From NCBI GenBank assembly GCA_033439795.1, contig JAUTDP010000006.1:2790001-2854000 (forward strand): DNA of 64,000 nucleotides, read 5' to 3'. This DNA comes from Sordaria brevicollis. Taxonomy: Eukaryota; Ascomycota; Sordariomycetes; Sordariales; Sordariaceae. The first letter of the stretch is position 1, and every line of letters begins with the position of its first letter. Both the position numbers and the translations under genes were made by a program. Below, piece by piece: positions 45,001 to 58,000 of this stretch. The notes under the pieces are model-generated. The model was not told where the DNA came from and did no database searches. It worked only from the letters and a program-made list of their open reading frames with translations.

Positions 45001-48000
45001 CTGCCTTCTACCCGAGATGCTCCTTCCTTGCATTTTTCTCTTTCTCTTTCTCTCTTTTTTCTTGTTTCTTTCGCCGCTGCCGCGGAGCTTCGGGGAAACT
45101 CCAAGGTATTTATTCGGCCTTTCTGTGGAGGCTCTTGGCAAAGTCTTTCACGATACCGCCCCATGCCCTCTACGGTCAACCCCAGACTCTCGGTCTGGAG
45201 TCGGTCAAACAGGCCAATGACTCGCGCTAGCGGTATCTTCCTTTCACCTTCCACCTTTCTCAGCTGTGGGCGGAAAATGCCTCTCCGCAAATTCACCGTG
45301 AACATTCCGGGGAAAAGCAGTCGTTCCTGTCGCTCACCTTTTGCGACGGGACGGCTACCCTTGCCGTGCCCGACCGATACGGTACCGACGGAAAGAAAAA
45401 CTTCATCGCAAATAGCCAACAGGGACCAACAGCCTACCGGCAACACGGCTGTCCGAGACGGTGAGGACTGTGAGAGATGCGAATGATGTGATGAGTGAAG
45501 AGAATGTCTTGAAAAATTCGGTGAGGTGAGCGTTGGCTCTCTCCCCATGATTCAGAAGCCGAGCATCCCGCTTTCCCCAGAACCTGGAGTACTAACAACA
45601 TTTACGGGGATCCGGAGACCCCGTATTTTGAGCACGAACGGATTTGACGGAGCCTCATGGGCAAAGCTCGCCACGACGACGACGACGACGACGACGACGA
45701 CACAACACTCGTGTTCTGGACCATTGTTTTCATGAGAGTTCGAGTCAATCTCAAATTCTCCTGCCCATCAGAAAGATAATCATGACTACCAGTACCCATA
45801 TGACATTAGTCTTCGACTCTTGCATGTGCTGACACCTAAGCTCACGAGAAAAGCTTCCTAATCAGGCTAGCGTTATCTCAGCGACGGAGTAAAGTGTTCC
45901 ATGTGCCTGAACCCCGTGGGGACTTGGTGGATATGTACAACACTCTAAAACCTTGACACTTCACAGTTGTTGCTCGTGTCATTGCGTCAACAGCACCTCG
46001 AACTGAGACACAACTACGACAACAACCTGAACCCGTGAACGGGTTTTCCAAGAGGCAGACACAGAAACTGGTTCCGATCCGAATCGCTGATGGTGTCGGC
46101 TGTCGGATATTGTGGTGGGTGGCAGTCAGTCAGCGATGGATGATGGCGTGCCAAATGGAAATGATAACGCTTGAACAAGTCGAGAGTGTGCGACCGAAAC
46201 CCCCACGTCGTCGCTTTGTTACAGCGACAAGGCGTGGAATGGCGCCATCATCCAAAGCGGTGGAAGTCGAAGAAAACGGGGGACTTTTGGCAGCCGAGCA
46301 ACAACAGGAACCCCAAGAGTCGGTACCGTAACACTTGATCGTAGGCGAGGACCCCGTTCTGTCCGTTCTCCCGACCTCCGACGACCATCTGAGGCAGACC
46401 CCGGCCGACCCTGTGAAGCACCTCGCCGTCGACAAGACAATAGCGTTTTGGGACAACCACTCTGTCTCGACTTGGCCTCTTAACCCCGGCCTGATGCTCG
46501 TCAGAGTCTCACCGAGGGAGACGAAGCCAATCTCGCTCTTTCACCTCTTTTGGGACACTCCGGAAGGTGAAGTGGCGCGCTTATCACAAGACTTTGGGGA
46601 ATTTGAGAAACTTACCCCAGGTTTTCGGCTGAGATAAGGCTCTGGACCCGCGCCCGTCTGGGCATTTTTCTCCAGCTTTTTTTTTTCTTCCCCTCATCGT
46701 ACCTGCCCGGTAACGTATTACAGGGAGTGGCCATTTGGTCGACCAAAGAAGAAACAAAGGAAAATCTTTTTTTAATCACAACACTCACCTCTCACGACGT
46801 GTCTACGAGTCAAAGAGAGTGTCGAGGAAAGACAAGACCACAAGAAAAAAAGCATATGCTCACCGTCCGGCAGACCGTCTGACTCTGGAGGACGTTGGGA
46901 TGTCTCGAAAACCACAAGGGGACAGAGGCCAAATGTACATACCTTGATGAGCACCAACCCCAAGGCTGCGGCTAACGAAAGCGGCTGGCCTCCCCACAAT
47001 CTGGGGCCCTCCACGCTTTGGACGTTTTAAGACTTGGGGCATGGAGGTCTTATCTCTGTTGGCGCCACCCCTTGGGGCGCGCCTGTCTGGGGACCACGTC
47101 CCACGTCTTTCCCTGTTTGCTCTTCTTCTCTTTTTGCCTGTCTTGTGGGCGAGGGGTCTTTTTCTTTCTGCCGAGAGCATGATTTCACTTTTCTGTCAAG
47201 TCGGTCGTTCTGTGGAGCGTCCTCCACCCCCAAAACATGGGGAACTGATGAACGGAGATGAGTCTGGCACCATTATGGTTTTGTGCTAGGCGGTCTTCCA
47301 TCCGAGGGAGCTCACAAAGCTCACAAAGCAGATCCATCATGACCGAAACGTACACCAGCCCCCACATGCAAAAAGCCTCAACTCCTTCCTCGTATGGATA
47401 AAGCGCCAAACTTTAAACTCAGCTTCATGTACCGGGCGGCTTTGACGTGATTAGACTCGGCCGGGGCCCTTGAGATCTGCCGTGCCTGCGGCGGATGAGG
47501 GGATACGGGATACGGGATACGGCCAGAAACTGGCGAGAATAGTGGTCCTCATGACGCGATTTTGTCTCTGTATCTGACGGTATTCCAAGACAAGGCAGCA
47601 GCCTCAGACAAGCAACATACAAAAACACAAGGCAAGGTCGTCCACCTTTCGTCAACGGCTACCGCCCAACACGTGTATGGTTCTCTCGAGAAAAAGAGGC
47701 TTTCTAGTCATGACCGGAAGAGGAAGTCCTCAAGCATCTGTCTCCAAAAAGTGCAACAGCTGTTTTGGCCCGCATCCTGTCGTGCTCCCCTCAGAATGTT
47801 GGCGGGGAGTGACGAGCAGGTCGGGATTGTGATGTGTCGACTTGTAATTTTTGACAATTTTGGTCGCCCAACCCGAGGCGTGAGACCACACAGGAGTTTT
47901 CTTTGAAGTGGAAGCACAACCGGAAGCTAAAAAGCAGACGAGAAGCTGAATATTGACAGCTAAGTGGGACTGGACGACGCCCAAATCCCGTTCGATAATG

Positions 48001-48361
48001 AAATCTCATCTCACGGCAATGTGAAAAGCTCAGCCACCGTCCTCACCGCCCCCAAGCCCTCTTCTGATCGGCCTGATTCGTAACGTTCCCCTCCCACCAG
48101 CCAGCTTACACAAAATGTCTTTTTTGGCATGATACCGGCTTTGCGCCAGGAGTGAAGCCTCGACGTATGCCGGCCTCGAGCTCGTTCACTTTATAATTTT
48201 ATGCAACGTTAGAAAACCTTCATGTAGCCATTCGGTTTGTCTTGCGCCTTCCAGTTTCAGGCAGAGTCAAGAGGTTCCAAGCCATGCCCAGCCAGCCAAC
48301 GTGTCTTGCTGGCGTTGATCTATGGACAAAGGGGCCAAATACAAGCGGCACAAACCTCTTA
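42016..48361. other. Long gene-poor stretch between the two inverted-repeat elements
   Basis: No supportable gene. It has poly-T/CT tracts (42390-42424, 45035-45075) and a trinucleotide repeat. Frames of 180-208 codons at 44084-45548 overlap on opposite strands across low-complexity DNA. One two-part frame (46035-46637) is mentioned under findings. Confidence 0.5.
45671..45703 (+). repeat. (ACG)n trinucleotide microsatellite, about 11 units
   Basis: Near-perfect run of ACG/CGA units, visible as poly-Thr or poly-Arg on + and poly-Ser on - in short frames. No gene is associated. Confidence 0.85.
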
Positions 48362-48977
48362 CTTGGGGGTGGGCAGGCGGGAACCTTTTGCCCACCCCTC
48401 TTCATTAAAGAGGGGGGGAAAAAATTCCGGGACAGCGAAAAACCTTGGGACAACCAGAACACCTAATAAAACGCTAAGAAATCTGTTAGTGCAGCTGAAC
48501 AACGATAATTTCAGCCATGAAACTATTTTCAAAAAATCCAAGAAAAATCTCGAAGTGTCTTTTAGATATTGGAAAGATAATTTCTTATTCTTAAAATTCA
48601 ATTCCAAAGGGTAAGGAAATAATAGCTCAAAAGGTAATTGTTGGAACCAAAATCAGAAGAGGGCATGCGCAAAACGGATCGCCAATTCCATAGTTGTTCA
48701 ACGCCTTTCTTTTAGTTTTCTTCTTCCCAACCTTACCAAAATCGATATAACTTTGAAAATGGCTTTCGGAACTCCTTTCCAATCTTAGGGATTTTTCTTA
48801 GATTTTTTAAAAATAGTTTCGTGGTTGAAATCATCGTTGTTCAGCTGCACTAACAGATTTCTTAGCGTTTTATTAGGTGTTCTGGTTGTCCCAAGGTTTT
48901 TCGCTGTCCCGGAATTTTTTTCCCCCCTCTTTAGTAAGAGGGGGTGGACAAAAGGTTCCCGCCTGCCCACCCCCAAG
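48362..48977. mobile_element. 616-bp foldback element with arms of about 200 bp
   Basis: The left arm (48362 to about 48570) is repeated in inverted orientation at about 48770-48977. Both ends read CTTGGGGGTGGGCAGGCGGG outward-in and are flanked by TA (48360-48361, 48978-48979). The arms have scattered mismatches but share long blocks such as the segment that translates TTRTPNKTLRNLLVQLNN from either side. The central 200 bp is unique and non-coding. The TA target and absence of a transposase suggest a non-autonomous Tc1-mariner-type element. I cannot tie it to a named family. Confidence 0.85.
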
Positions 48978-50183
48978 TACACTCGGGGTTGGCGCCAAGA
49001 TGGAGCAACCAAAGTCTCCCAAAGTCCTGATGAGCGGCTGTTGCGCGTGTCACACTAGGGAGAAACTATTTTGCAAACTGCCCTTCTCAAGAGCCCTTTT
49101 TCTCACCAACACAACACAGACCTTATCAATCATGGGGTCGGTGTCTGGTGTTGTTTCTTGCTCGGATTTCCACTTCACCCCACCATTTTCTCCATACCCG
49201 TCCAGAGATTCCCCCGCGGGTCCCCCGGATCTGTTTATCAGCCGACCCTGCCATATCCACGTACAAGCCCCCTTTCCGACCGACTGAGACGAAGACAGGC
49301 GCAGAGCATGATACAAAAAGAGGAAAAGTGATTGACAGCGAGCGCGTGGAAGAATGTTTGGCTGCGAGCCCGGCTGCACGCCATTCCCCGAGACTCTTGC
49401 TCCGTGGTGTTGTGTGTACCTGTACGGTCGGTACTTGTCTAGGCGTAATATCGTGTAGTTTCCCAAGAACAACCTTTCAAAGTGAACCCACAACGTCAAC
49501 CCACGTACCCCAGCGCTACCCTGCCGCGCCTTCCTGGCACACCGGCCAAATTTGCAGCAAGCACCCCCGTGGAGGTTTGGAGGGGCGGGCTGCAGGATGA
49601 GCGAGCAGGGTTACAAGGTACCTACATAAAGTTACTCCAGCGCGGCACTCATTGATCCGTATCGTATTGTACAAATGAGATGGTAGATGTTCCTGTACAA
49701 GCTCTCTTAAAGCACTCTCGAATGCCTAGACTTGACGTAGCAACATATATCAAGGAAGAGACATGTTTATAGATAGGTATTTTGAACTTTTGGTCCAGTA
49801 TATGAGGATTGCATGAGGTCCAGTTTAGCACAGGGCAGGACATTACCCAAAGGGGTTAGCAAGAATACGCGCCGGGGTTTGTTACGTAACTTACAATCTC
49901 TTCTGTTTCTGAAATATTACCCCGTACGGGTACCGATTTAACCAGCTCAGATCCCCTCCTCCACTGGGCGGCACCTGCACCTTTCCAGGTTCCCCTTCTT
50001 CCCCCTGGCATCCCTCCAGCCCAGTCGTCAGTCACTCCTCTGCTGGCCTGTTTCTGGCCGCGAATCTGTGTGCTGCCCGTCCTCCAGGTGTTCCTGCCTC
50101 GCTGAGTCGTCGCTACGTCCACCCGCCCACTCCACACCCTCACTGGCCGGTCCTGTCCACACATGCCCGCCTGTTGCCCCATG
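48978..50183. other. Upstream region of cre-1
   Basis: No gene recognised; short frames on both strands only. Several SYGGRG words (for example CCGGGG near 49872 and GTGGAG near 49571) could be CRE-1 self-binding sites, but this motif is too short to count as evidence. Confidence 0.4.
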
Positions 50184-50702
50184 TCAGTCCGGCTGTCAGA
50201 CCGCCCATCCCCCATTTAAACCAGTGCGGCTCCCCCAAATAATCTCTTCCCGCCGTTTTTCGTCACTACTTCCCCATACCACTCAACGTTCCCCAACAAT
50301 CGCCCACCATCGCACGTTTTCAACCTGCGCCCGCACCACAGACGGCACTCGACCTTATCAAGAAGACAAGACAACACATCACGACATTCGAACCAACAAC
50401 AATACCAACAAACAACCACCACCACGCCAACATTCCGATCTACGATCCGTTGACAACGACGACGTCGCCAAAATTTTACTTCCGGATTTCGGAGTCTTCG
50501 GCGCAGCAAACAACTCACCAGCGAAAAACAAGCGAGGAGGATCAAGAGGGATTTTCGTCAAGAACCTTTGGCGAACTTTTTTCTTCACCTCTACATCAGC
50601 ACTTCCAAGCAAGCGAGCACAATAGCTCAATTGGAAGGCCACAGACACCACATCTCCAGGACGTTAATTGGGACAATCAGGTCCCAAGAGGAGGCGGATC
50701 AC
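50184..50702 (+). promoter_or_regulatory. ATG-free A/C-rich leader region of cre-1
   Basis: From the last upstream ATG at 50181 to the start codon there are 519 bases without a single ATG on the + strand, where about eight would be expected by chance. Much of it is purine-poor on the RNA strand, with CAA/ACC-rich tracts near 50390-50430. I interpret most of it as a long 5' untranslated region kept free of upstream start codons. The transcription start cannot be read from sequence. Confidence 0.6.
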
Positions 50703-52013
50703 ATGCAACGCGTACAGTCAGCAGTAGATTTTTCCAATCTGCTGAATCCATCGGAATCAACGGCCGAGAAGAGAGATCACAGCGGTTCCCCCAGACAGCA
50801 AGCCGCTCAACCACAACAACAACAGCAATCCCAGCAACAACAGCAGCCCGAAGCAGACATGGCCACCGTCGGTTTGTTGCGCCCCAACGGGCCCCTGCCT
50901 GGTGCCCAACCTACTGAGCCCGCCAACGAGCTCCCGCGACCCTACAAGTGCCCTCTGTGCGACAAGGCCTTCCACCGCCTGGAGCATCAGACGAGACACA
51001 TTCGCACACACACTGGAGAGAAGCCACACGCGTGCCAGTTCCCCGGCTGCAGCAAGAAGTTCTCGCGTTCGGACGAGCTGACTCGGCACTCGAGGATACA
51101 CAGCAATCCCAACTCGCGGAGGGGGAACAAGGGCCAGCAGCAACAGCAGCAGCATCCCTTGGTCCACAGCCACGGCCTGCAGCCTGACATGATGCCTCCT
51201 CCCGGCCCCAAGGCCATCCGCTCTGCTCCCCCCACTGCCATGTCCTCTCCCAATGTTTCCCCTCCTCATCACTCCTACAGTCCTTTCAACTTTGCTCCTT
51301 CGGGGCTTAACCCCTACAGCCATTCCCGCAGCTCTGCCGGCAGCCAAAGTGGCCCTGATATCTCACTTCTCGCGAGGGCCGCTGGACAAGTCGAGCGGGA
51401 GGGTGCTGGTCACCATCACTTCCAGCCCCGCTTCCAGTTCTACGGCAACACTCTGCACGCCGCTGCGGCTTCCAGGAACCAGCTTCCTGGCCTCCAGGCC
51501 TACCACATGTCCAGGTCGCACTCCCACGAGGACCACGACGATCACTATGGACAGTCCTACAGGCATGCCAAGAGATCGAGGCCTAACTCGCCCAACTCAA
51601 CAGCGCCTTCTTCCCCAACCTTCTCTCACGACTCGCTCTCGCCTACTCCCGATCACACACCGCTTGCTACTCCTGCTCACTCTCCTCGTCTCCGCCCTCA
51701 TCCTGGCCTTGAGCTGCCTCCTTTCAGGAATCTCTCCCTGGGCCAGCAGCACACGACGCCTGCGCTGGCTCCTCTTGAGCCCGCTCTTGATGGGCAGTTC
51801 TCGCTTACTCAGACTCCTCCTCCCGCTGCGCCCAGGAGTAGCGGCATGTCTCTGACCGACATCATCAGCCGACCTGACGGCACTCAAAGGAAACTTCCTG
51901 TGCCCAAGGTCGCTGTCCAGGATCTTCTTGGACCGGCTGATGGGTTCAACCCGAGTGTCAGGAGTTCTTCCTCTACCAGCCTTTCTGGAACGGAGATGAT
52001 GGACAGGTTGTAA
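50703..52013 (+). CDS. cre-1: Carbon catabolite repressor CRE-1/CreA, C2H2 zinc-finger transcription factor
   Basis: Intronless, 436 residues from ATG 50703 ([20 protein letters not shown]), the N-terminus expected for Sordariaceae CRE-1. Two C2H2 fingers: residues 81-103 (Cys83, Cys86, His99, His103) and 109-133 (Cys111, Cys116, His129, His133), joined by the TGEKPH linker. Two Gln-rich tracts flank them (32-48 and after RRGNKG). A Ser/Pro-rich middle and an acidic/His HEDHDDHYG segment follow. The conserved C-terminal segments are [26 protein letters not shown] and [17 protein letters not shown]. It represses genes for alternative carbon use, including plant cell-wall hydrolases, in the nucleus by binding SYGGRG sites. 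Length is close to the roughly 430 residues I recall for the family in this group. Confidence 0.97.
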   Translation: MQRVQSAVDFSNLLNPSESTAEKRDHSGSPRQQAAQPQQQQQSQQQQQPEADMATVGLLRPNGPLPGAQPTEPANELPRPYKCPLCDKAFHRLEHQTRHIRTHTGEKPHACQFPGCSKKFSRSDELTRHSRIHSNPNSRRGNKGQQQQQQHPLVHSHGLQPDMMPPPGPKAIRSAPPTAMSSPNVSPPHHSYSPFNFAPSGLNPYSHSRSSAGSQSGPDISLLARAAGQVEREGAGHHHFQPRFQFYGNTLHAAAASRNQLPGLQAYHMSRSHSHEDHDDHYGQSYRHAKRSRPNSPNSTAPSSPTFSHDSLSPTPDHTPLATPAHSPRLRPHPGLELPPFRNLSLGQQHTTPALAPLEPALDGQFSLTQTPPPAAPRSSGMSLTDIISRPDGTQRKLPVPKVAVQDLLGPADGFNPSVRSSSSTSLSGTEMMDRL

Positions 52014-55000
52014 AGCTACAGCAGCGGAGCAACATTGGGTTTTGGAACTTGTTCGATTACGACGAATGACAATCACTAGCGGGAACTAGCGGGACGATAT
52101 AGAAGGGATATAAAGTTTGGCGTTCAACGGGTCGATTCCTCTCATCACATTTTGGGTTGCCACTGGTTCTTGGCTAGGAGCTAGCGGCGGAGTATGGCAT
52201 GCATAGAGAGCCTTTGATCATTTTTTTTCTTGCTTGATACACTCGTCTAATAATTGTCGGCCAAAAAGGGATGGATCATTTGGTTGGGCTCTTGCTAGCG
52301 GGGCGAAATGGGCATTGGAAACCGGACATGTCGGCACAGCGAAATTTTTCTTATATTTGGTTATGGATTTTGGGCAACATTATAGAACCGGGGAGGCATA
52401 CATTTGCTTTTGGGATCGGGAAACTTCTCCTTTCTACATATTGTGTTTTCATACTCATTGGCGTGTTTTTCTTGTTGCGACGGGATAGAATTGGCTTTTT
52501 ATCACATCACATCTCCCACCTCTGGCCATGGCAGACTAGCTGTCCGGAATTCAAAACGAGAGACACCTCTCTTCATTTTGGCATCACAAACAGTTCAACA
52601 TTTGCGTGCATAGAAGTGAACGAAGTCGGAGTGTAATTTTCAGTACGCCTGGTAAACAGCAGGGTAGGGTGATCAAAAGCAAACAACAGCAATACACTAG
52701 CTTGCTTCGGGGTATTGCACCCGTGTTTACTCGAACAACAGTTTTCTTTTTCCACTTTGTCCTCGCATCAACATGGGTTGATGTTTGATCGATTTTGCTT
52801 TCAGCAATGACTGACCCCCTTTCGCCTTCGAAGCGGTGTGTATCAAATCATTGTACGATTATCGAACACAGTAAAATCTTTTGCTCGAGTGTGTGCGTAA
52901 CCGGAGCATCAGTGTTTCCCGAACTGTGTCTCAATTTTTCACTCGGGTGGCACACGATTTTCAGTCCGGGGTAACGAAATAGTTCGAGGCGGGCTGACCT
53001 GGCGGGCTGGCGGGTGAGTTGAACGGATTCAGCTTTTCTTTCCTGTCCCGGCACACCTTCTTCCCCTCCATCTCCTGTCTCCTGTTAGAGGAAAAATGAG
53101 GGGTACGAAGAGCAAGTGTAGGGTAAGTCAAGTCGATCATCCAACTCAACCCTATCCGAAACCTTTCTACGTACCCATACCCCGTACTTTTACCCCAACT
53201 TTTCCCTTGCTGATCACCCACCACCACAGCACACCATCCCGCACACCAATACTTTTCAATAGTACGTAGCCAGCCATCTGACACTAAACTGTACGGCATT
53301 GACGAGAAACCATGGGACCATGGGACTTTAGTAGGTAGCTGATGAGGCCCCCCCACGCTAGTGAAGCTCAGGTGAGAAAGTCGCACCCAGCCAGGATTTA
53401 TAGGCTGACGCTAATACTTGTGTGCTTAGGTGCTATGGGCCATGGATTGTTCACCTGTGAGGTGTGAAGTGAGGAAGTGAGGAAGGGTTGGGTGTACAGT
53501 ATATAGAGGGTGGGAGATAACGTTGGCGGCACGACTTCTTGCTTGGGTGTTCTTCCATGGTTTATCATCAACATCATCACGCAGGAGATCAAAAAGTGAA
53601 TAGTGTATTTTGGTAGCCGCGCGCCTTATCAAGTGAGTGTATGCGATCAGTGGTTGCCGGGAGAGTGGGTGAGTGAGTGAGTGATCACCCGGAGACTGTT
53701 TCCGACGGAAATGTTGATACCAGATACAGAGCGGATGCACCCCATACATATTCTACATAGGTACATGAACATATATGTAAGCCAACATGAGGCACGAGTA
53801 GCCCAGGTGACCCGACCAGCATTCTCTCCGCGTTCAGCTGCGCGCGGGTTGTTTCTAGCTATTATCAATAGTCCAGCTTGGGCATATCTAGGCACAGGCA
53901 GACGAGAGCAAGCGAGAGCAAGGTGGTGGGAAGGTGTACCCGAACCTCAGAAATAAGTTTGCTAACAGATATTGCGCCATCGCTTGTTTCGCTTTCGTAG
54001 ATGGAATGTTGTTTCGCTAGTGGTTGACACTTTTTTTCTCGTCAAGAAATTCCAAGTATAGAGCTCGGCGGTTTGTTCCTCCGTTCGAGACTTTTGGGAC
54101 AGTCTAGGTTTGGTGAGGAGAAGTCCTGCGCGAAGTGAACCTCTTGGCTTTCGCTTAGTCTGTCTTTTTCGCTTAGTGTTGCTGTTTGAGCGGGTTAGTT
54201 AGCGAGGATTAAGAGGGGCATTACGTTTCAACTTTCTTAGAAGATTTTCTTCTGGGTTACTCCAAATTTGGTGTTGTATTCTGAGGTATGTAACGCCGTT
54301 ACAGCAGAAAGATGGTAAACCAGGAGAGAGACTAGACTAAACCTGACCAAGTAGGTGGGATTCATGTCAGTGCTGGAAATATTCACAGACCGAAAAACGC
54401 AAGCACTGCGCACCAAAATCTCCACGCCTCTCTTGGGTTTGAAAGCTGACGACGACGACGAGGCCGGAAAGGACGCCAATGACCACGGCAGATTCAATAG
54501 GCCAAGGAGATTTGCGCCTTGCTTTGGTGATAATCGGTTATCCCCGTGGGGAACTTTGGTGTAAGATGTGGCCCAGTGAGTGGGAGGGCGAGGCGCAGCT
54601 TCTGTTTTGCGCGGCAGCAAGCACCTATAGTATACGTAAAGCTGTGGTTCGTAGTCCTCCTTGGTCGTCGTCCTTGGGTATCCCTTGGCATGACAATCCT
54701 CCAACAGTTAAAAGTGGTGACATTGCCAAGTAAGGAGGTATGTAATACGGGGGTCCCGATGGAGACCACCATCTGTTCGTCTATGCCTTCCCGTCAGCAC
54801 TTGCTGATAAACATGATGGTGTCTTCATTCTTGAAACAGGCACCCGACCGATTCCGGAGTGAATCTTTTGATCCTCACTGGTCTTGTCTTCTTTTCCAGG
54901 CGGCTGTGCAAAAAGGGACCGGAGCAAACCGGAGGTCTGTCATTGTGTGTTACTCATCAGTTTGTAACGGAGAACAAGTATGGGTGTGTAATTGTGTATC

Positions 55001-58000
55001 ACGTCAGCTTTTCCTCGACATTCCGGTCCTGTTTTTTTTCTTTCTTTTGTGGCTGGGCTGGATGGTTCTCTTTTCTTAGCCACTCGCTCGTCCACTGAAA
55101 CTGCCTTCCCCTTATTTGATCAGCGATGATCGAGGGGTACCCAATCCCCGAGTCTATCTGTTCTTGGCTCCTCAGATTGCGGGGTGAGAAAGAGGGATGA
55201 AAGTCTGGGGCACAGCCTGGGGTAAAATGGGTGGATGATAAGCAATGAGATGTGATGTTGACAACGCCGTTGCGCATAGCGTAATTTGAGGATAGTCGAG
55301 GAGAATAGGTTAGTTAAGTTGGTTGGCCAGCGTCAAGCGGGCCATCTTGTGATATCATCTTGGAACGAGAGGAGGTTGATGCTGGGTGATTCGTCGCGAT
55401 GATGAACATTCAAAAGTAAGTGTAAAGGAGGGCATTCAACGTTCAAAACAGTCAGGGGTCTTTAGGCCAATCTTGGGCCATGTTTGTGCATCATCCCCTC
55501 GCTGTATTAAACAAGCTCTCGGCATGCGCCGCATCGCACAACAAAGTCGCATCAGCAGATCTCGAAAGGGGGACATACGATCCTCTCTCTCTGTGTGTGT
55601 CGTGTTCACCGCAACTCGTCTGTAAAATTGAGGCAGCCTGAAAAGTGCTGTTTGGGTAATCGTTGGGTAACGGCCTCAGAATAGTAATCAGCAGAAACAG
55701 CGGATGTAACGAATGGAATCGACGAGTGTCTGCCAAGGAATGGACTGTTATGAAATACGATGGGTCGGGTGGTGCAGTGGCAGTGACGCCGGTGATGCAA
55801 TCGATCTTCCCCCGGGCCCACCATAGCATCTGGCCCAGATGAGGTCGATCACGAAGTGGAAGTGGCAGAAGAGGTTGAAAGATTCCTGTTTTAGTTTTAC
55901 CGAACCAAAACCGACCTGTATCGTATCAAGGTTTGACAGAGGTCGACCAGGGAAAAGGATGAAACGTAACTTTGTAGAGAAGCTTGCTTGATTAGAATAA
56001 CGGTTTGTTTGTTACGAGGAAATGGGCAATTTCGACCTACGAAACATGAAGATATGCTGCTTCTCTCAATGCTCGACCATGGCAGGCCGTAATATTCGGA
56101 GCAAAGGGAGAATACTTGGCGCGGATCGAGGACATGCTGTTCCTGGCACCGGCACAGTGGGCTGAAATTCAAGAGAAGTTATTTCGGGATGACTTGTGAG
56201 TCAGTTTCATTGTTACGATACAGCGAGCTTGAGATTAATTTGCTTGCATCCCTCCACCAGCCCTCTGATGATGCCCTGAAATGGTTCCTGCCTTCTGTGA
56301 ACCTCTTGGGACAGCGATGCCCCACACTGCGGAGACAGGACGCCAACCCCCACGCCCCACGGGGTATCTCAGTTTAGCGCACATTCCCCTAGGCTGGGGA
56401 AGGTGTAACCCCACAATCAACCACAATCAGAGAGCTCACCCGAGTCGTGACTTCTCTTTTCTCTACATACACGACGCCTCTTTCCGTCGGGGCCAAACCA
56501 AATGTCAATGCACTACCATGGAAGGAACAATCTGCGCCGCAAACTGGATTGTCGAATGTCAACGAGTGAAGACGATTGAGGCAAACTTTAGTAGCGGAAT
56601 GGACTGAACTGGCGAACGGACGTTGGACCACGGATGCGCACCCGTCTTTCCACCACATCCTTTCGAGCTTTGGTGGTTCACTTCGAGATCAACCGGCGGG
56701 CATCTACAAGACAGGAAGGTATCTTCTCCTAGGAACTTCTTCCGTTGCTTCTTTTTGCAATGAGTGTTACGGTTGCAACCCTTCCACCATGTCTTTGCGT
56801 TTCTTCCATCCGAGCTCCCAGCAGTTGGGTCAGTAGTCAGTACTCTCCCAGTACGACAAAAAAGGCGGAACGAACTTGAAAGCTCTCTAGTCTCTACCTC
56901 AACAGCAAACTCAAGCTAACACAAAATCCAGCAGTATCGGAATCACCATGGACGAGGCATCCTCTACGCGCCGCAGGAGCACGCGTCCAGAAGGCCGACC
57001 GCCCAAACACTCTCTCGATAAAGCATTGTCAGCAAGATAACGCAGTCGAATATGATCGAGAGGCTCCGTCAACCGTTAGCGCCCTTGTATCTCCTGTTTT
57101 GTGGGAAGCCGGACGTGTTGTGTCTGCTTCCCCGCTGTTGTCTTGCGGCACACAAGGATCCTAGCCTGTCGACTGGTCTCGACGTTTCCATATAGAGGAG
57201 GTGATCAACCACCCTCGTCCACCATCACCAATATGCCGCCAATTCATCTTGGTTAAAAGCTCCGGCAAAGGGGGCGATATGAAGAGGCTTGCATCTACTA
57301 TGGGGAAACGCCACTTTCAGGGGCTTTAACAGGTTACCGACGGCACTGAAGGACCAACGGACACCTCAACCACACGAACAATCAAGCAATCCACGGGTGC
57401 CTGAGCTGGGGGTCTCGCTTACTCTTCGGCTATCTTTCCCTGATCCACACTACGCAACAAACACCTTGCTCGCTTAAAGGGCGTTCCATCAGTGCGCCTT
57501 CAGTGCCGAAACAGGCCTTCTCGGAACGTCCTGCACGCCACCACCGACCACGACTTTGTTATCGATCGATCGAGGGTCGCAAACAAGGAGGGTAGAAGGA
57601 GACGTTCTTCCTGACCTCCGCCGCGTGGATCTTCGACGAAGCCGGACAACAGACACTCAGACGGTTGGGCAGCGAGTGCCTCTGCATCTTCGCAGAGATT
57701 GAAACACGACTCGCGCCGCCAGACGTGAGATGTCGACCCAAAAGCTCTTCTCTATGCGATAAGAAGTGCCAACACCTGATATACGTCAGCCCTAAAAAGG
57801 GGCTCCGCGAGATGACCGGGAAGCCCAGAACACCTTGTCTTACAGCGTTATCGTGGCTTATCGCCATCGGGTGCAGGCACAATCTCACATCCGATCCTCC
57901 CAACATCATGTTGTCTTCGATCCGGTCACCATCCGATCAACAAATGGGTTCTGGACGGTTGACACCGTGTCATGGCGCAGACATGGAGAAATTGTTCCGA

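Noticed and set aside
44922..45548. 208-codon - frame and 180-codon + frame
   Set aside because: Mutually overlapping over a pyrimidine-rich tract; the apparent signal peptide on + is an artefact of CTT/TCT repeats.
48237..49012. Short frames encoding TTRTPNKTLRNLLVQLNN on both strands
   Set aside because: They are the two arms of the foldback element read outward, not genes.
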